DNA from: JBFMCC01 sp034435275
GTDB taxonomy: Bacteria > Chloroflexota > Anaerolineae > Anaerolineales > Villigracilaceae
DNA length: 13,010 nt
Assembly: GCA_034435275.1 (NCBI GenBank)
Contig: DAOTXP010000278.1
Coordinates: 1-13,010 of the forward strand
Direction of reading: 5' to 3'
Shown piece by piece: positions 4,803 through 12,140 of this stretch (position 1 is the stretch's first letter; every line of letters begins with the position of its first letter). The notes under the pieces are model-generated. The model was not told the DNA's origin and searched no databases. It saw nothing but the letters and a program-made list of their open reading frames with translations. Position numbers and translations under genes: made by a program.

Positions 4803-7355
4803 ATGAAAATACCCCTTTCCTGGCTGAAAGATTACATTGACCTGGACGGCTTGTCCGTTGAAGACATCGCGCGCAAATTGACCCTGGCCGGTCTGGAAGT
4901 GGACGAGATCAAATACGCCGGCCTGCCGATGCCCGATGCAACCGCAAGCGGAATGCACTCCAGCGAACGGCACGAATTCAAGACCAGCGGCATTGCGTGG
5001 GACAGGGAGAAACTCGTCGTGGCGGAAATCCGCGCAGTGATGCCGCATCCCAACGCGGACCGATTGACTTTGCTCGATCTCTTCGATGGAACAGAACAGC
5101 AAACGGTTCTGACCGGCGCGCCGAATCTCTTCCCCCTGAAAGGCACAGGCAAATTACCCAAACCGATCAAAGCCGCGTATGCAAAAGAGGGCGCGACCCT
5201 CTACGATGGTCATGCCGAAGGCCTGCAATTGATGACCCTCAAACGGACCAAAATCCGCGGCGTCGAATCGTATTCGATGGTCTGCTCGGAGAAGGAACTG
5301 GGCATCTCCGACGAACACGAAGGTATCCTCCTGCTGGACGACGACGCACCCGTCGGAATGCCTCTGGCCGATTACATGGGCGATGCAGTGCTGGACATCA
5401 ACATCGCGCCGAACATGGCACGCAACGCGAATGTCATCGGTGTGGCACGCGAACTCGCCGCGCTGACAGGCCGCGAACTCAAAAAGCCGTCCATTAAATT
5501 CAAGACCGAAGGCGATTCTGTGGAGGAACTCGTCTCCATCGAGATCACGAATCCCGAACTCAACCCGCGTTTCGTGCTGGGACTCATCCGCGACGTGGAA
5601 ATCAAACCGAGCCCCTACTGGGTACAGCGGCGGCTCAGACTGGCGGGGATGCGCCCCATCAACAACATCGTAGACGCCACCAACTACGCCATGCTCGATC
5701 TCGGCGAACCTCTTCACGCCTTCGACTACGATGTACTCGTTGCGCGCGCTGAGCGGAGCGGCAGCGGAGACGAAGCGCGCGTCAAAATCATCACCCGCGC
5801 CGCGCGCGACGGCGAGAGACTCACCACCCTCGACGGCGTGGAACGCACGCTTTCCTCCACGAACGTCCTGGTTTGCGACAAGAAGGGTTCACTCTCCATT
5901 GCGGGCGTGATGGGCGGCGCCGAGTCCGAGGTCACGGAAAAGACGCGCAACATCCTGCTCGAAGGCGCGGCCTGGAACTTCATCAACATCCGCCGCACCG
6001 CCAGACAGCACAATCTCCCCTCCGAGGCCTCCTTCCGCTTCTCGCGCGGCGTGCATCCCGCGCTGGCCGAGCAGGGCGTCCGTCGCGGCCTGCAACTCAT
6101 GGCCCAATGGTCGGGAGGCAAAGTCGCGCCCGGGCTCGCGGATAACTATCCCCTCAAACCCAGGGACCCGGCCATCACGGTCACACCGAAGGACGTGAAG
6201 CGTTTGCTCGGCATCGAACTGACGGCAAAACAGATCGCCGAACTGCTCACGCGGCTCGAATTCAAATGTACGGTCGAGAAGAACGCAGTCAAAGCCAAAA
6301 CCCCGCCGCACCGTCTCGACATCGGCGAGGGTGTTGTCGGCCTGGCGGACGTGCTCGAAGAGGTGGCGCGCAGTTACGGTTACGACAACATCCCCGAAAC
6401 GCGCATGGCCGATACGCTCCCGCCGCAGATCGGTAATCCCATTTACGAATGGGAGGAACGCGTGCGCGATATCCTCGTCAGCCTCGGCCTGCAGGAAATC
6501 GTCTCGTATCGTATGACCTCGCCCGAACGCGAGGGCCGCCTCGCCGCGCACAAAGACCATGTGATGCTCGCCAATCCCATCACGCCCGAACGGCGCGTCC
6601 TGCGCCGAAGCCTGCTCGCCTCCGTGTTGGAGGTCGTCGAGAAGAACGCGCGCGCCGAGTCGCTGGCTATGTTCGAGATCGGCCCCATCTTCGAGCCGAG
6701 GAAGAACGACCTGCCCCATGAACCGCGCCGACTCGCGCTGGCGATGACCGGCCTGCGAGGGGTGACCGCGTGGGACGTGAAGGACCCATCCAACTTCGAC
6801 TTCTATGACATGAAGGGACGCATCGAACTCCTTTTGAGCGGCCTCCGTCACACGGACGTTTCCTACTCTGTGAGCGCATCCGTTAACTATCTCCACCCGG
6901 GCAAAGCCGCCGAAGTGAAGGTCGGCGCGCGGAGCGTCGGCGTCTTCGGCGAACTGCATCCGCTGATTAAGCAAAAATACGAATTCGGCGACGCGCCCGT
7001 CATCGTCGCGGAATTCGACCTGGATGCGCTCCGCGAGGCAACGCCCTCGTATGAAATCACGCCGGTGCCTGAGTTCCCGCCCGTCTACGAAGACATCGCC
7101 GTCATCGTGGACGAATCGGTTGAGGCGGCGCGCGTCGAAAGCCTCATCCGGCAGACGGGCGGAAAGACCGTCGCGGGCATCCGCCTGTTCGACGTCTACC
7201 GCGGCGAGCAGATCGGCGCGGGCAAGAAGTCGCTGGCTTACAGCCTGACGTACCAGGCTCCCGACAAAACCCTGACCGATGCAGAGGCCGCCGCGATTCG
7301 GAATAAGATCGTCAAACGCCTCGAGCAGGAAGCCGGCGCGAAGTTGAGGAGTTGA
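4803..7355 (+). CDS. pheT: Phenylalanyl-tRNA synthetase beta subunit
   Basis: This 850-residue protein is slightly longer than the usual ~800. Domains in order are: an N-terminal MKIPLSWLKDYI segment; an OB-fold tRNA-binding domain (about 67-185); the B3/B4 editing region (about 255-445, with AGMRPINNIVDATNY at 281-295 and the GVMGG loop at 368-372); B5 (about 456-528); a catalytic-like core (RRSLLASVLEVV, 601-612); and the C-terminal FDX-ACB domain (about 757-849), which grips the tRNA anticodon end. It edits mischarged Tyr-tRNA-Phe and forms the tetramer with PheS. The ATG at 4803 has AGGAGG 6 nt ahead. It is cotranscribed with pheS under the T-box. A short insertion at residues 318-326 (SGSGDEARV) and loop 38-66 probably account for the extra length. 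Confidence 0.96.
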   Translation: MKIPLSWLKDYIDLDGLSVEDIARKLTLAGLEVDEIKYAGLPMPDATASGMHSSERHEFKTSGIAWDREKLVVAEIRAVMPHPNADRLTLLDLFDGTEQQTVLTGAPNLFPLKGTGKLPKPIKAAYAKEGATLYDGHAEGLQLMTLKRTKIRGVESYSMVCSEKELGISDEHEGILLLDDDAPVGMPLADYMGDAVLDINIAPNMARNANVIGVARELAALTGRELKKPSIKFKTEGDSVEELVSIEITNPELNPRFVLGLIRDVEIKPSPYWVQRRLRLAGMRPINNIVDATNYAMLDLGEPLHAFDYDVLVARAERSGSGDEARVKIITRAARDGERLTTLDGVERTLSSTNVLVCDKKGSLSIAGVMGGAESEVTEKTRNILLEGAAWNFINIRRTARQHNLPSEASFRFSRGVHPALAEQGVRRGLQLMAQWSGGKVAPGLADNYPLKPRDPAITVTPKDVKRLLGIELTAKQIAELLTRLEFKCTVEKNAVKAKTPPHRLDIGEGVVGLADVLEEVARSYGYDNIPETRMADTLPPQIGNPIYEWEERVRDILVSLGLQEIVSYRMTSPEREGRLAAHKDHVMLANPITPERRVLRRSLLASVLEVVEKNARAESLAMFEIGPIFEPRKNDLPHEPRRLALAMTGLRGVTAWDVKDPSNFDFYDMKGRIELLLSGLRHTDVSYSVSASVNYLHPGKAAEVKVGARSVGVFGELHPLIKQKYEFGDAPVIVAEFDLDALREATPSYEITPVPEFPPVYEDIAVIVDESVEAARVESLIRQTGGKTVAGIRLFDVYRGEQIGAGKKSLAYSLTYQAPDKTLTDAEAAAIRNKIVKRLEQEAGAKLRS

Positions 7356-7381
7356 CAGTACGGATGGGGCACAACCACTTA

Positions 7382-7410
7382 TTGCGCTTCACGACAGCCA
7401 CCGGTATACT
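7382..7410 (+). promoter_or_regulatory. Promoter of the small two-TM protein gene
   Basis: TTGCGC (7382-7387) is followed by a 17-nt spacer and TATACT (7405-7410), a good match. The gene therefore probably has its own transcript rather than only read-through from pheT. Unlike hicA and coaX, this gene has a leader with a ribosome site. Confidence 0.65.
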
Positions 7411-7443
7411 TGGCCAAACCACTTCGCCAGAGGAGAATACGGA

Positions 7444-7719
7444 ATGAACAGAAACACCGGTATGATTATCACCATCGTCACCGCCCTGTTGTGCAGTTGT
7501 TGCGCGCTGTTTGCCTGCATCATGGGATTCGGCGCCATCACAGGCAACGGAACCATCACGATTGGGGACACCGTTCAGCCGATGCCGCCCACATTTGGTT
7601 ACGTCTTTCTCTGCCTGTCAGTCCTCTTCATCATTGTGCCGGTCATCGTCGGCTTTGTGACCCTGCGCAAAAAGCCCGAAGCACCGGTCAGCAACGAACC
7701 GCTTCCCCCGGCCTCATAA
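7444..7719 (+). CDS. Small membrane protein with two predicted TM segments, unknown function
   Basis: I do not recognise this 91-residue protein. Two hydrophobic segments (about 7-31, with four Cys including CSCC at 17-20, and about 52-74) flank a short Gly/Thr loop. The C-terminus is short, charged and Pro-rich. By the positive-inside rule the RKK at 75-77 suggests a cytoplasmic C-terminus. The ATG at 7444 has AGAGGAG at 7430-7436, a spacing of 7 nt. Its own promoter and a shared terminator make it a single-gene unit. It is likely real because of the promoter, ribosome site and terminator. Function cannot be proposed. Confidence 0.75.
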   Translation: MNRNTGMIITIVTALLCSCCALFACIMGFGAITGNGTITIGDTVQPMPPTFGYVFLCLSVLFIIVPVIVGFVTLRKKPEAPVSNEPLPPAS

Positions 7720-7734
7720 GTCACACGAAAACAT

Positions 7735-7762
7735 AATCGGGCGGACCTGTGTCCGCCCGATT
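7735..7762. terminator. Bidirectional terminator between convergent genes
   Basis: AATCGGGCGGAC (7735-7746) and GTCCGCCCGATT (7751-7762) form a perfect 12-bp stem with a 4-nt loop, followed by TTTGATT on the plus strand and ATGTTTTC on the minus strand. It separates the plus-strand membrane protein from the minus-strand lipoprotein operon. Confidence 0.85.
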
Positions 7763-7780
7763 TGATTCCACGACAGTCAC

Positions 7781-8428
7781 TCACCTGACTTCAATGGTGA
7801 GACTGAACGTACAGAAGACGCTCCCTCTCCGCAGGCCCCATTTGGTGGTATAGGTGCCGTCGGCACTGGGGGCGATCATATCTACAGTCAGCGTAACGCC
7901 ATCGCCCACGGCGACAGTGATCGGCAGATCATACGCTTTTGTTTTATGGAACTTGTCGCCACTGACGTAGATATAATCCACGCTGTTGCGATCCCAGGCC
8001 CTGGTGCCCGTGTTCTTGACGGTCCATTTTGCGTCGAAATCTGCTTTGGGAGAGAAGATCGTGCCATTGGCGGGACTCAGTGCTGTTAAATCGCAGTCAT
8101 AATCCCCGCCCGGTCCAACCTCAGAGGCAGAAGTCGGTTTGGGGGTGAACGTGAAGGTCGGCAGTCTGAACACGACCGTGAGGGTCGGCGTGGGGGTTTC
8201 CGTCGGTGTACGGCTCGGCGTGGGAGTCACGCTGGCTGTGGGCGTGGCAGATGGCAGAAAGACGGCAGTCTGCGACGCGGCCGCGTTGGCCGTCGAGGCG
8301 ATGATGGTTTCCACCGAGCCGGGCCCCTGGATGGGAAGAGGTGTCGCCAGAGGCAGGGTCGGCACACAGGCAAGCGTGAGTGCGACGATCACAGCCCCAA
8401 GAAATGGGCGAAATCGCATGGATTTCAT
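7781..8428 (-). CDS. Lipoprotein with C-terminal NBR1-type (FW) Ig-like domain, paralogue B
   Basis: This 215-residue predicted surface lipoprotein has a signal segment and lipobox LAC (Cys21). A long Ala/Ser then Pro/Thr linker (about 48-100) follows, and then an Ig-like domain (about 112-215). KWTVKNTGTRAW at 134-145 is the hallmark of the 'Ig-like domain from next to BRCA1' family; the bacterial members are mostly on secreted or lipid-anchored proteins. C112 and C206 bracket the domain and match a Cys pair in the neighbouring paralogue, so a disulfide is plausible. Starts at 8455, 8437, 8428 and 8419 are all possible and none has a good Shine-Dalgarno; 8428 gives a normal signal peptide. 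It probably shares a transcript with the upstream paralogue (37-nt gap). The ligand is unknown. Confidence 0.82.
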   Translation of the reverse strand: MKSMRFRPFLGAVIVALTLACVPTLPLATPLPIQGPGSVETIIASTANAAASQTAVFLPSATPTASVTPTPSRTPTETPTPTLTVVFRLPTFTFTPKPTSASEVGPGGDYDCDLTALSPANGTIFSPKADFDAKWTVKNTGTRAWDRNSVDYIYVSGDKFHKTKAYDLPITVAVGDGVTLTVDMIAPSADGTYTTKWGLRRGSVFCTFSLTIEVR

Positions 8429-8465
8429 CTTGCACATCCCCGGAGGCAAACGCATTTCAGCTCGA

Positions 8466-9146
8466 TTAATTCTGGCCCGGCGGGTAGATCACGCGGATGG
8501 CTACATAGGGAGTGCAGAAGTGCGTGCCGTGATTGAGCGACCAAGTCATCACGAATATTTTACTCCCCTCCTTCTTGGTCACATCGGGAGCGATCACCTC
8601 GATCATCAGCGTGATGGTTTCACCCGGCTTGACATTCTGGCCGATGGTCATGTCCGCCGTGGGCGACATATCCGTGCCGCCGATATACTCGAAATCCCAG
8701 CTGGCATCCCAGGTCACGGTGCCGGTGTTCTTGATGGTCCAGTATTTGTCGAAGGAATCGCCGGGCTTGAATTCGGCGCCGTCGTAAGGTTTCTCAGACA
8801 CTACGGTACAGGAATACGAGGTGGTCGTGTTGCCCCCCCCGCCTCCGCCGCCTCCCCCGCCTCCGCTCGGAACGATCACAAAGGGAGTGGGCGAGGCCAG
8901 CAATGGCGAGGTGGGAAGGACAAACGGCGTGCTCGTTGCTACCGGAGTGGACGTTGGTGTCTCAGTGAAAGCGGCGGCCGCCTGGGCGGTGGCTGCATCC
9001 GCGGCGGCAATCGTCATCGCGACCGAAGTCTCGATCTGGGATTGAATCTGCTCCGGACTTTGGGTCGGCTGGCCGGGCGCGCAGGCCGCCAGGATCAGAG
9101 TCAACGCCGTCAGGATATAAACCACTCGGGTTATTTTTGAAAACAT
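8466..9146 (-). CDS. Lipoprotein with poly-Gly linker and C-terminal NBR1-type (FW) Ig-like domain, paralogue A
   Basis: This 226-residue predicted lipoprotein has lipobox LAAC (Cys22), an Ala-rich helical stretch (about 40-60), a Pro/Thr linker (61-94) and 11 consecutive glycines (95-105). The FW Ig-like domain spans about 113-221, with YWTIKNTGTVTW at 135-146 and MTWSLN at 200-205. C113 and C211 bracket the domain, as in paralogue B. The domain is thought to mediate binding, as in eukaryotic NBR1, but no bacterial ligand is evident. The ATG at 9146 has AAGGAGAG 4-5 nt ahead; an in-frame start at 9164 is rejected because it would place the ribosome site inside the gene. An 8-C run (8833-8840) within the Gly codons is a possible slippage site. 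Confidence 0.86.
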   Translation of the reverse strand: MFSKITRVVYILTALTLILAACAPGQPTQSPEQIQSQIETSVAMTIAAADAATAQAAAAFTETPTSTPVATSTPFVLPTSPLLASPTPFVIVPSGGGGGGGGGGGNTTTSYSCTVVSEKPYDGAEFKPGDSFDKYWTIKNTGTVTWDASWDFEYIGGTDMSPTADMTIGQNVKPGETITLMIEVIAPDVTKKEGSKIFVMTWSLNHGTHFCTPYVAIRVIYPPGQN

Positions 9147-9179
9147 ATCGCTCTCCTTCTTCATAAGTTATTCATCTGC

Positions 9180-9202
9180 TGAAATGAGATGAGCTCATTT
9201 CA
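9180..9202. repeat. 9-bp inverted repeat upstream of the FW lipoprotein genes
   Basis: TGAAATGAG (9180-9188) and CTCATTTCA (9194-9202) are perfect inverted repeats with a 5-nt spacer, lying in the 68-bp gap between the kamA stop and the lipoprotein start. There is no T run, so it is a poor terminator. It could be an operator, but no convincing promoter was found next to it. Confidence 0.55.
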
Positions 9203-9214
9203 ACACGCCACGAG

Positions 9215-10540
9215 TCACTTCCCCTCGCCAGAACCGATCCCCAGCGGCTGCCATTTCTTCTCATCTTTCAGGCGATGCTGGATGCCCTGACGATCATGCA
9301 CCTCGTCGAAGCCTTCCGGCTTGATGAACATCTGCTCGCCGTCGAGCAGGCCGTGGACGCCGGCCTGGCCAGGCTCCGGGCGTTTCTCGCCCTTGAACTT
9401 GGCCGCGTCGCTGGGGAGATAATCGGTGGGTTCCTCGTACGTGGTCACGTAACCTTCGTAATTTCGCAGGATAACTTTATGGTCAGACATGCTCAGCAGG
9501 TAATTCGGCATGATGGGAATCTTTCCGCCGCCGCCCGGCGCATCAATGATGTATAGCGGGACCGCGTAGCCGGAGGTATGTCCGCGCAGGCCTTCCATGA
9601 TCTCGATGCCCTTGGCCACCGGCGTGCGGAAGTGACCGGCGCCCTCCACCAAGTCACACTGGTAGAGATAGTACGGGCGGACACGGATGCGCACCAAGTC
9701 CTGCACCAGTTTGCGCTGGATGTGGACATTGTCGTTGATACCCGCCAGAAGCACCGACTGGTTGCCAAGCGGGATGCCCGCCCTCGTAAGACGATCACAG
9801 GCCTGCTCGAGTTCCTTCGTGATCTCGTTCGAGTGGTTGACATGGATGTTCATCCACAGCGGATGATATTTGGCCAGCATGTCGCACAGTTCCTGCGTGA
9901 CGCGCATCGGCATGAAGACCGGCACGCGCGAGCCGATGCGCACGATCTCGATATGCGGGATCTCGCGCAGGCGGCCGAGGATTTCCTCCAGAATTTTCGG
10001 GGCCAGCACCAGCGGATCGCCGCCGGAGAGTAGTACGTCGCGCACCTGAGGCGTCCGCTTAAGATATTCGATCTGCATCTCGAACTCGGCGCGCGAGAAC
10101 GTCTGGCCGGGATCGCCGACGATGCGCGAGCGCGTGCAGTAGCGGCAATACGACGCGCACTGGGTCGTTACCAGCATGAGCACCCTGTCGGGATAGCGGT
10201 GGACCAGCCCCGGCACGGGCGAGTGGCGGTCCTCTGCCAGCGAGTCTTCCATCATCGCGGTGAAGGACTGCATCTCCTCGGCGCGTGGGATGATCTGCTT
10301 GCGGGTCGGATCGTCGGGGTCGTCCGGGTCAATCAGGGATATAAAGTAAGGCGTCACATCCACGCGGAACAGGCCCTGAGTCTGGAGCGCCTTGCGCTCG
10401 GAGTCGGTCAACGGGAAGACCTTTTCGATCTCTTCCGCAGTGTTCAAGCGGTGGCTCAACTGCCAGCGCCAATCATTCCATTTTTCATCGGGCACGTCGG
10501 CGTAAATTTGCGCACGCTTTGATACAAAGGGGGTCGGCAT
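9215..10540 (-). CDS. kamA: Lysine 2,3-aminomutase (radical SAM, PLP)
   Basis: This 441-residue enzyme converts L-lysine to L-beta-lysine with SAM, a [4Fe-4S] cluster and PLP. The cluster motif CxxxCxxC is at C128, C132, C135. LSGGDPL at 171-177 matches the SAM/GGD region. The PLP lysine is K340 in DAPGGGGK (333-340). D296 and D333 are spaced 37 residues apart, exactly like the pair in clostridial lysine aminomutase that holds the lysine side-chain amine. Glutamate 2,3-aminomutases replace these Asp residues, so lysine is the better call. The ATG at 10540 has GGAGG 5 nt ahead; an in-frame start at 10636 is downstream of the likely transcription start but has no ribosome site and is rejected. 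No beta-lysine acetyltransferase (AblB) is nearby, so whether it serves osmolyte synthesis, catabolism or antibiotic-type chemistry is open. Confidence 0.93.
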   Translation of the reverse strand: MPTPFVSKRAQIYADVPDEKWNDWRWQLSHRLNTAEEIEKVFPLTDSERKALQTQGLFRVDVTPYFISLIDPDDPDDPTRKQIIPRAEEMQSFTAMMEDSLAEDRHSPVPGLVHRYPDRVLMLVTTQCASYCRYCTRSRIVGDPGQTFSRAEFEMQIEYLKRTPQVRDVLLSGGDPLVLAPKILEEILGRLREIPHIEIVRIGSRVPVFMPMRVTQELCDMLAKYHPLWMNIHVNHSNEITKELEQACDRLTRAGIPLGNQSVLLAGINDNVHIQRKLVQDLVRIRVRPYYLYQCDLVEGAGHFRTPVAKGIEIMEGLRGHTSGYAVPLYIIDAPGGGGKIPIMPNYLLSMSDHKVILRNYEGYVTTYEEPTDYLPSDAAKFKGEKRPEPGQAGVHGLLDGEQMFIKPEGFDEVHDRQGIQHRLKDEKKWQPLGIGSGEGK

Positions 10541-10656
10541 TTTATCCTCCGGAGGTGAAATCAGGAACGCTAAAGGGAACGCACATATGTCGCGGAGGGT
10601 CATGATCGGGCCGGAAGAACCCGGCCGGGGAACCACAGGATTCCATCATAAAAGGT

Positions 10657-10685
10657 ATTGTAAAAGCAAAGTTGGGGCGGGTCAA
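10657..10685 (-). promoter_or_regulatory. kamA promoter
   Basis: On the minus strand, TTGACC (10685-10680) is followed by a 17-nt spacer and TACAAT (10662-10657). The predicted transcript has a leader of about 110 nt containing a GGCCGG/CCGGCC hairpin (10609-10626). I saw no known riboswitch in the leader. Confidence 0.75.
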
Positions 10686-10712
10686 TGTCGGATTCCCGCA
10701 TGGGCAGGGTAG

Positions 10713-10718
10713 TACAAT
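10713..10718 (+). promoter_or_regulatory. Ureohydrolase gene -10 box
   Basis: TACAAT sits 24 nt before the start codon, with a ribosome site AAAGGAG between them. No good -35 is seen at 17 nt (GGATTC at 10690-10695), so an activator or an atypical promoter is possible. Confidence 0.45.
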
Positions 10719-10742
10719 AGGGGTAGATCAAAGGAGCCTGTC

Positions 10743-11633
10743 ATGACCCTTGAAGGCACACACGGGCTGTGGGGCGACCTGCACCGCCCCGACCTTTCCC
10801 CCAAACAGACAGATTTCAGCATCCTCGGCATTCCATTCGATGGCCTCGCCAGCGCGCGCAAGGGCGCGGCGCTCGCGCCCGAACGCATCCGCTTCTGGTC
10901 GCGGCATGTGACCCCGTTCAGCGAGGACCGGACGCGGCTGGCAGGTATGACCGTCTGCGATTTGGGCGACATTTCCATCTCGCGTCCCGAATCGGACTTT
11001 GGGCTGGTCGCCCAAAAAGTGGCGGGGCTCCCGAACCTCCCCATCCTGCTCGGCGGCGACCACTCGGTGACCATTCCCATCTTCCAGGGCCAGCGCGAAC
11101 GCTACGCGGGCAAACGTCTCGGCGTGTTGTGGGTGGACGCGCATCCCGACCTGTGCGACGAGTTCGACGGCTCGCGTCTTTCCCACGCCTGCGTCCTGCG
11201 ACGCGGCATGGAATATGGGATCCGCGCCGAGGATATTTGCATGATCGGCCTGCGCTCGTGGGAGGACCAGGAGATTGACTTGATCGAGAACGGCGGCCTG
11301 CACGTATTCACCGCCTCGGATGTGGCGGAACTGGGGATGAAATCCGTCGCCGCGGATGCGCGCAGGATTCTCTCGCGCTGTGACGCGGTGCACATCTCGC
11401 TGGACATTGACTGCCTCGACCCGTCCGCCGCGCCGGGGACGGGCATCCCCGAATTCGGCGGCCTCACCAGCCGCGAGGTCCTGACTCTGATCAAATCTTT
11501 GCTGGGACTTCCCCTCGTCGGCCTGGATATAGTCGAGGTCGCGCCGCCGCTCGATCCCTCCGAGTCCACGGTCTTCGCCGCGCTCAAGATCGTCATGGAA
11601 TTCATCGCGGTCGTGGTAAGAGGCAGGGCGTGA
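10743..11633 (+). CDS. Ureohydrolase: agmatinase / arginase / formiminoglutamase family
   Basis: This 296-residue binuclear-manganese hydrolase carries all metal motifs: GGDHS at 104-108 (H107), DAHPD at 132-136 (D132, H134, D136) and DIDCLDP at 221-227 (D221, D223). EVAPPLDPSEST at 265-276 is the usual C-terminal motif. The family splits a guanidino group to urea (agmatine to putrescine, arginine to ornithine) or formiminoglutamate. SHACVLRR at 147-154 corresponds to the SHGTPFRR-type substrate loop of agmatinases, so an agmatinase is the more likely guess, but the substrate cannot be fixed from motifs alone. The ATG at 10743 has AAAGGAG 6 nt upstream. The stop is followed after one base by the ATG of the next gene. 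It is divergent from kamA, so both are linked to basic amino acid metabolism. Confidence 0.88.
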   Translation: MTLEGTHGLWGDLHRPDLSPKQTDFSILGIPFDGLASARKGAALAPERIRFWSRHVTPFSEDRTRLAGMTVCDLGDISISRPESDFGLVAQKVAGLPNLPILLGGDHSVTIPIFQGQRERYAGKRLGVLWVDAHPDLCDEFDGSRLSHACVLRRGMEYGIRAEDICMIGLRSWEDQEIDLIENGGLHVFTASDVAELGMKSVAADARRILSRCDAVHISLDIDCLDPSAAPGTGIPEFGGLTSREVLTLIKSLLGLPLVGLDIVEVAPPLDPSESTVFAALKIVMEFIAVVVRGRA

Positions 11634-11634
11634 T

Positions 11635-11916
11635 ATGAAGGTCAATCTGGATGAATTGCAAGTGCAATATTACCCAGAGCAGGGACGATTCGAGATTCGC
11701 GCGGGCGGTCATGTCGCAGAATTGACCTACACCTTGCACAGAGGGACAATCATCTTCACGCATACAGGCGTGCCGTCTGAATTGGAGGGACAGGGCGTTG
11801 GCTCAAAACCCGTGAAGGCGGGATTGGAATATGCGCGCGAAAACGACTTGAAGATCAAGTCGCTGTGCTGGTTCGTGACGCGATACCTGCAACGGCATCC
11901 TGAATACCAGGCTTAA
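11635..11916 (+). CDS. Small GNAT-fold N-acetyltransferase (YjdJ/NATD1-like)
   Basis: This 93-residue protein fits the minimal Acetyltransf_CG (GCN5-related) family. FEIRAGGHVAELTYTL lies at 19-34, HTGVPSELEGQGVGS at 43-57 (the GQGVG acetyl-CoA pyrophosphate loop), and it ends in C78 with FVTRYLQRHPEY at 80-91, a family hallmark. These proteins bind acetyl-CoA and donate to an amine, but substrates are largely unknown. P59 in SKPVKAG, where Leu-Val is more usual, is slightly odd. The ATG lies one base after the TGA of the ureohydrolase gene, so the two are coupled. No separate ribosome site is clear. A strong terminator follows directly. Confidence 0.87.
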   Translation: MKVNLDELQVQYYPEQGRFEIRAGGHVAELTYTLHRGTIIFTHTGVPSELEGQGVGSKPVKAGLEYARENDLKIKSLCWFVTRYLQRHPEYQA

Positions 11917-11919
11917 CAC

Positions 11920-11954
11920 AGAAACCCGATTTCTTCGAGAAATCGGGTTTCTTA
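11920..11954 (+). terminator. Terminator of the ureohydrolase/GNAT operon
   Basis: AGAAACCCGATTTCT (11920-11934) and AGAAATCGGGTTTCT (11938-11952) form a perfect 15-bp stem with a TCG loop. It starts 3 nt after the GNAT stop codon. A short T stretch follows. Confidence 0.9.
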
Positions 11955-12012
11955 TCCCTGGGGGGAGGGAGGGATTCGAATATCATCCCCTCGATGGGGC
12001 GCACGGCGGAAC

Positions 12013-12044
12013 AAAAAAACGCGCTCCTCACGGAACGCGTTTTT
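12013..12044 (-). terminator. Distal copy of the tRNA-Ser terminator (repeat unit 1)
   Basis: AAAAACGCG (12015-12023) and CGCGTTTTT (12036-12044) form a 9-bp stem with a 12-nt loop. The minus-strand transcript would end in seven Ts (12019-12013). It is symmetric, so it may also act on the plus strand. Confidence 0.7.
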
Positions 12045-12104
12045 CTTCTGGCGGGGAGGGAGGGATTCGAATATCATCCCCTCAATGGGGACGCACGGCG
12101 GAAC

Positions 12105-12136
12105 AAAAAAACGCACTCCTCGCGGAACGCGTTTTT
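12105..12136 (-). terminator. Terminator of the tRNA-Ser genes (repeat unit 2)
   Basis: AAAAACGC (12107-12114) pairs with GCGTTTTT (12129-12136), and seven Ts follow on the minus strand. It lies 5 nt beyond the CCA of tRNA-Ser(GCU). The stem is one pair shorter than in unit 1 because of a G-to-A change at 12115. Confidence 0.8.
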
Positions 12137-12140
12137 CTTA

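Larger units (their letters stand above)
11959..12140 (-). repeat. Two tandem copies of a tRNA-Ser 3' end plus terminator unit
   Basis: Unit 1 is 11959-12048 (90 bp) and unit 2 is 12049-12140 (92 bp). They differ by a few substitutions and two single-base indels. Each unit, read on the minus strand, is a terminator hairpin, then CCCCATTGAGGGG-like sequence, then the same T-loop to CCA end as the intact tRNA-Ser(GCU) that begins at 12141. Unit 1 has lost one base at the discriminator. The tRNA 3' end plus terminator has thus been duplicated tandemly, possibly by repeated integration/excision at the tRNA or by unequal recombination. Confidence 0.9.

Noticed and set aside
3747..5102. 451-codon minus-strand open frame opposite pheS and the start of pheT
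   Set aside because: It is a GC-driven shadow of two certain genes; it has no family features and crosses a gene boundary.
5889..6974. 361-codon minus-strand open frame opposite pheT
   Set aside because: It is a shadow of pheT with no recognisable motif.
8139..9140. 333-codon plus-strand open frame opposite the FW lipoproteins
   Set aside because: It is antisense to the low-complexity linkers of both lipoproteins; its Val/Gly repeats are the reverse of Pro/Thr codons.
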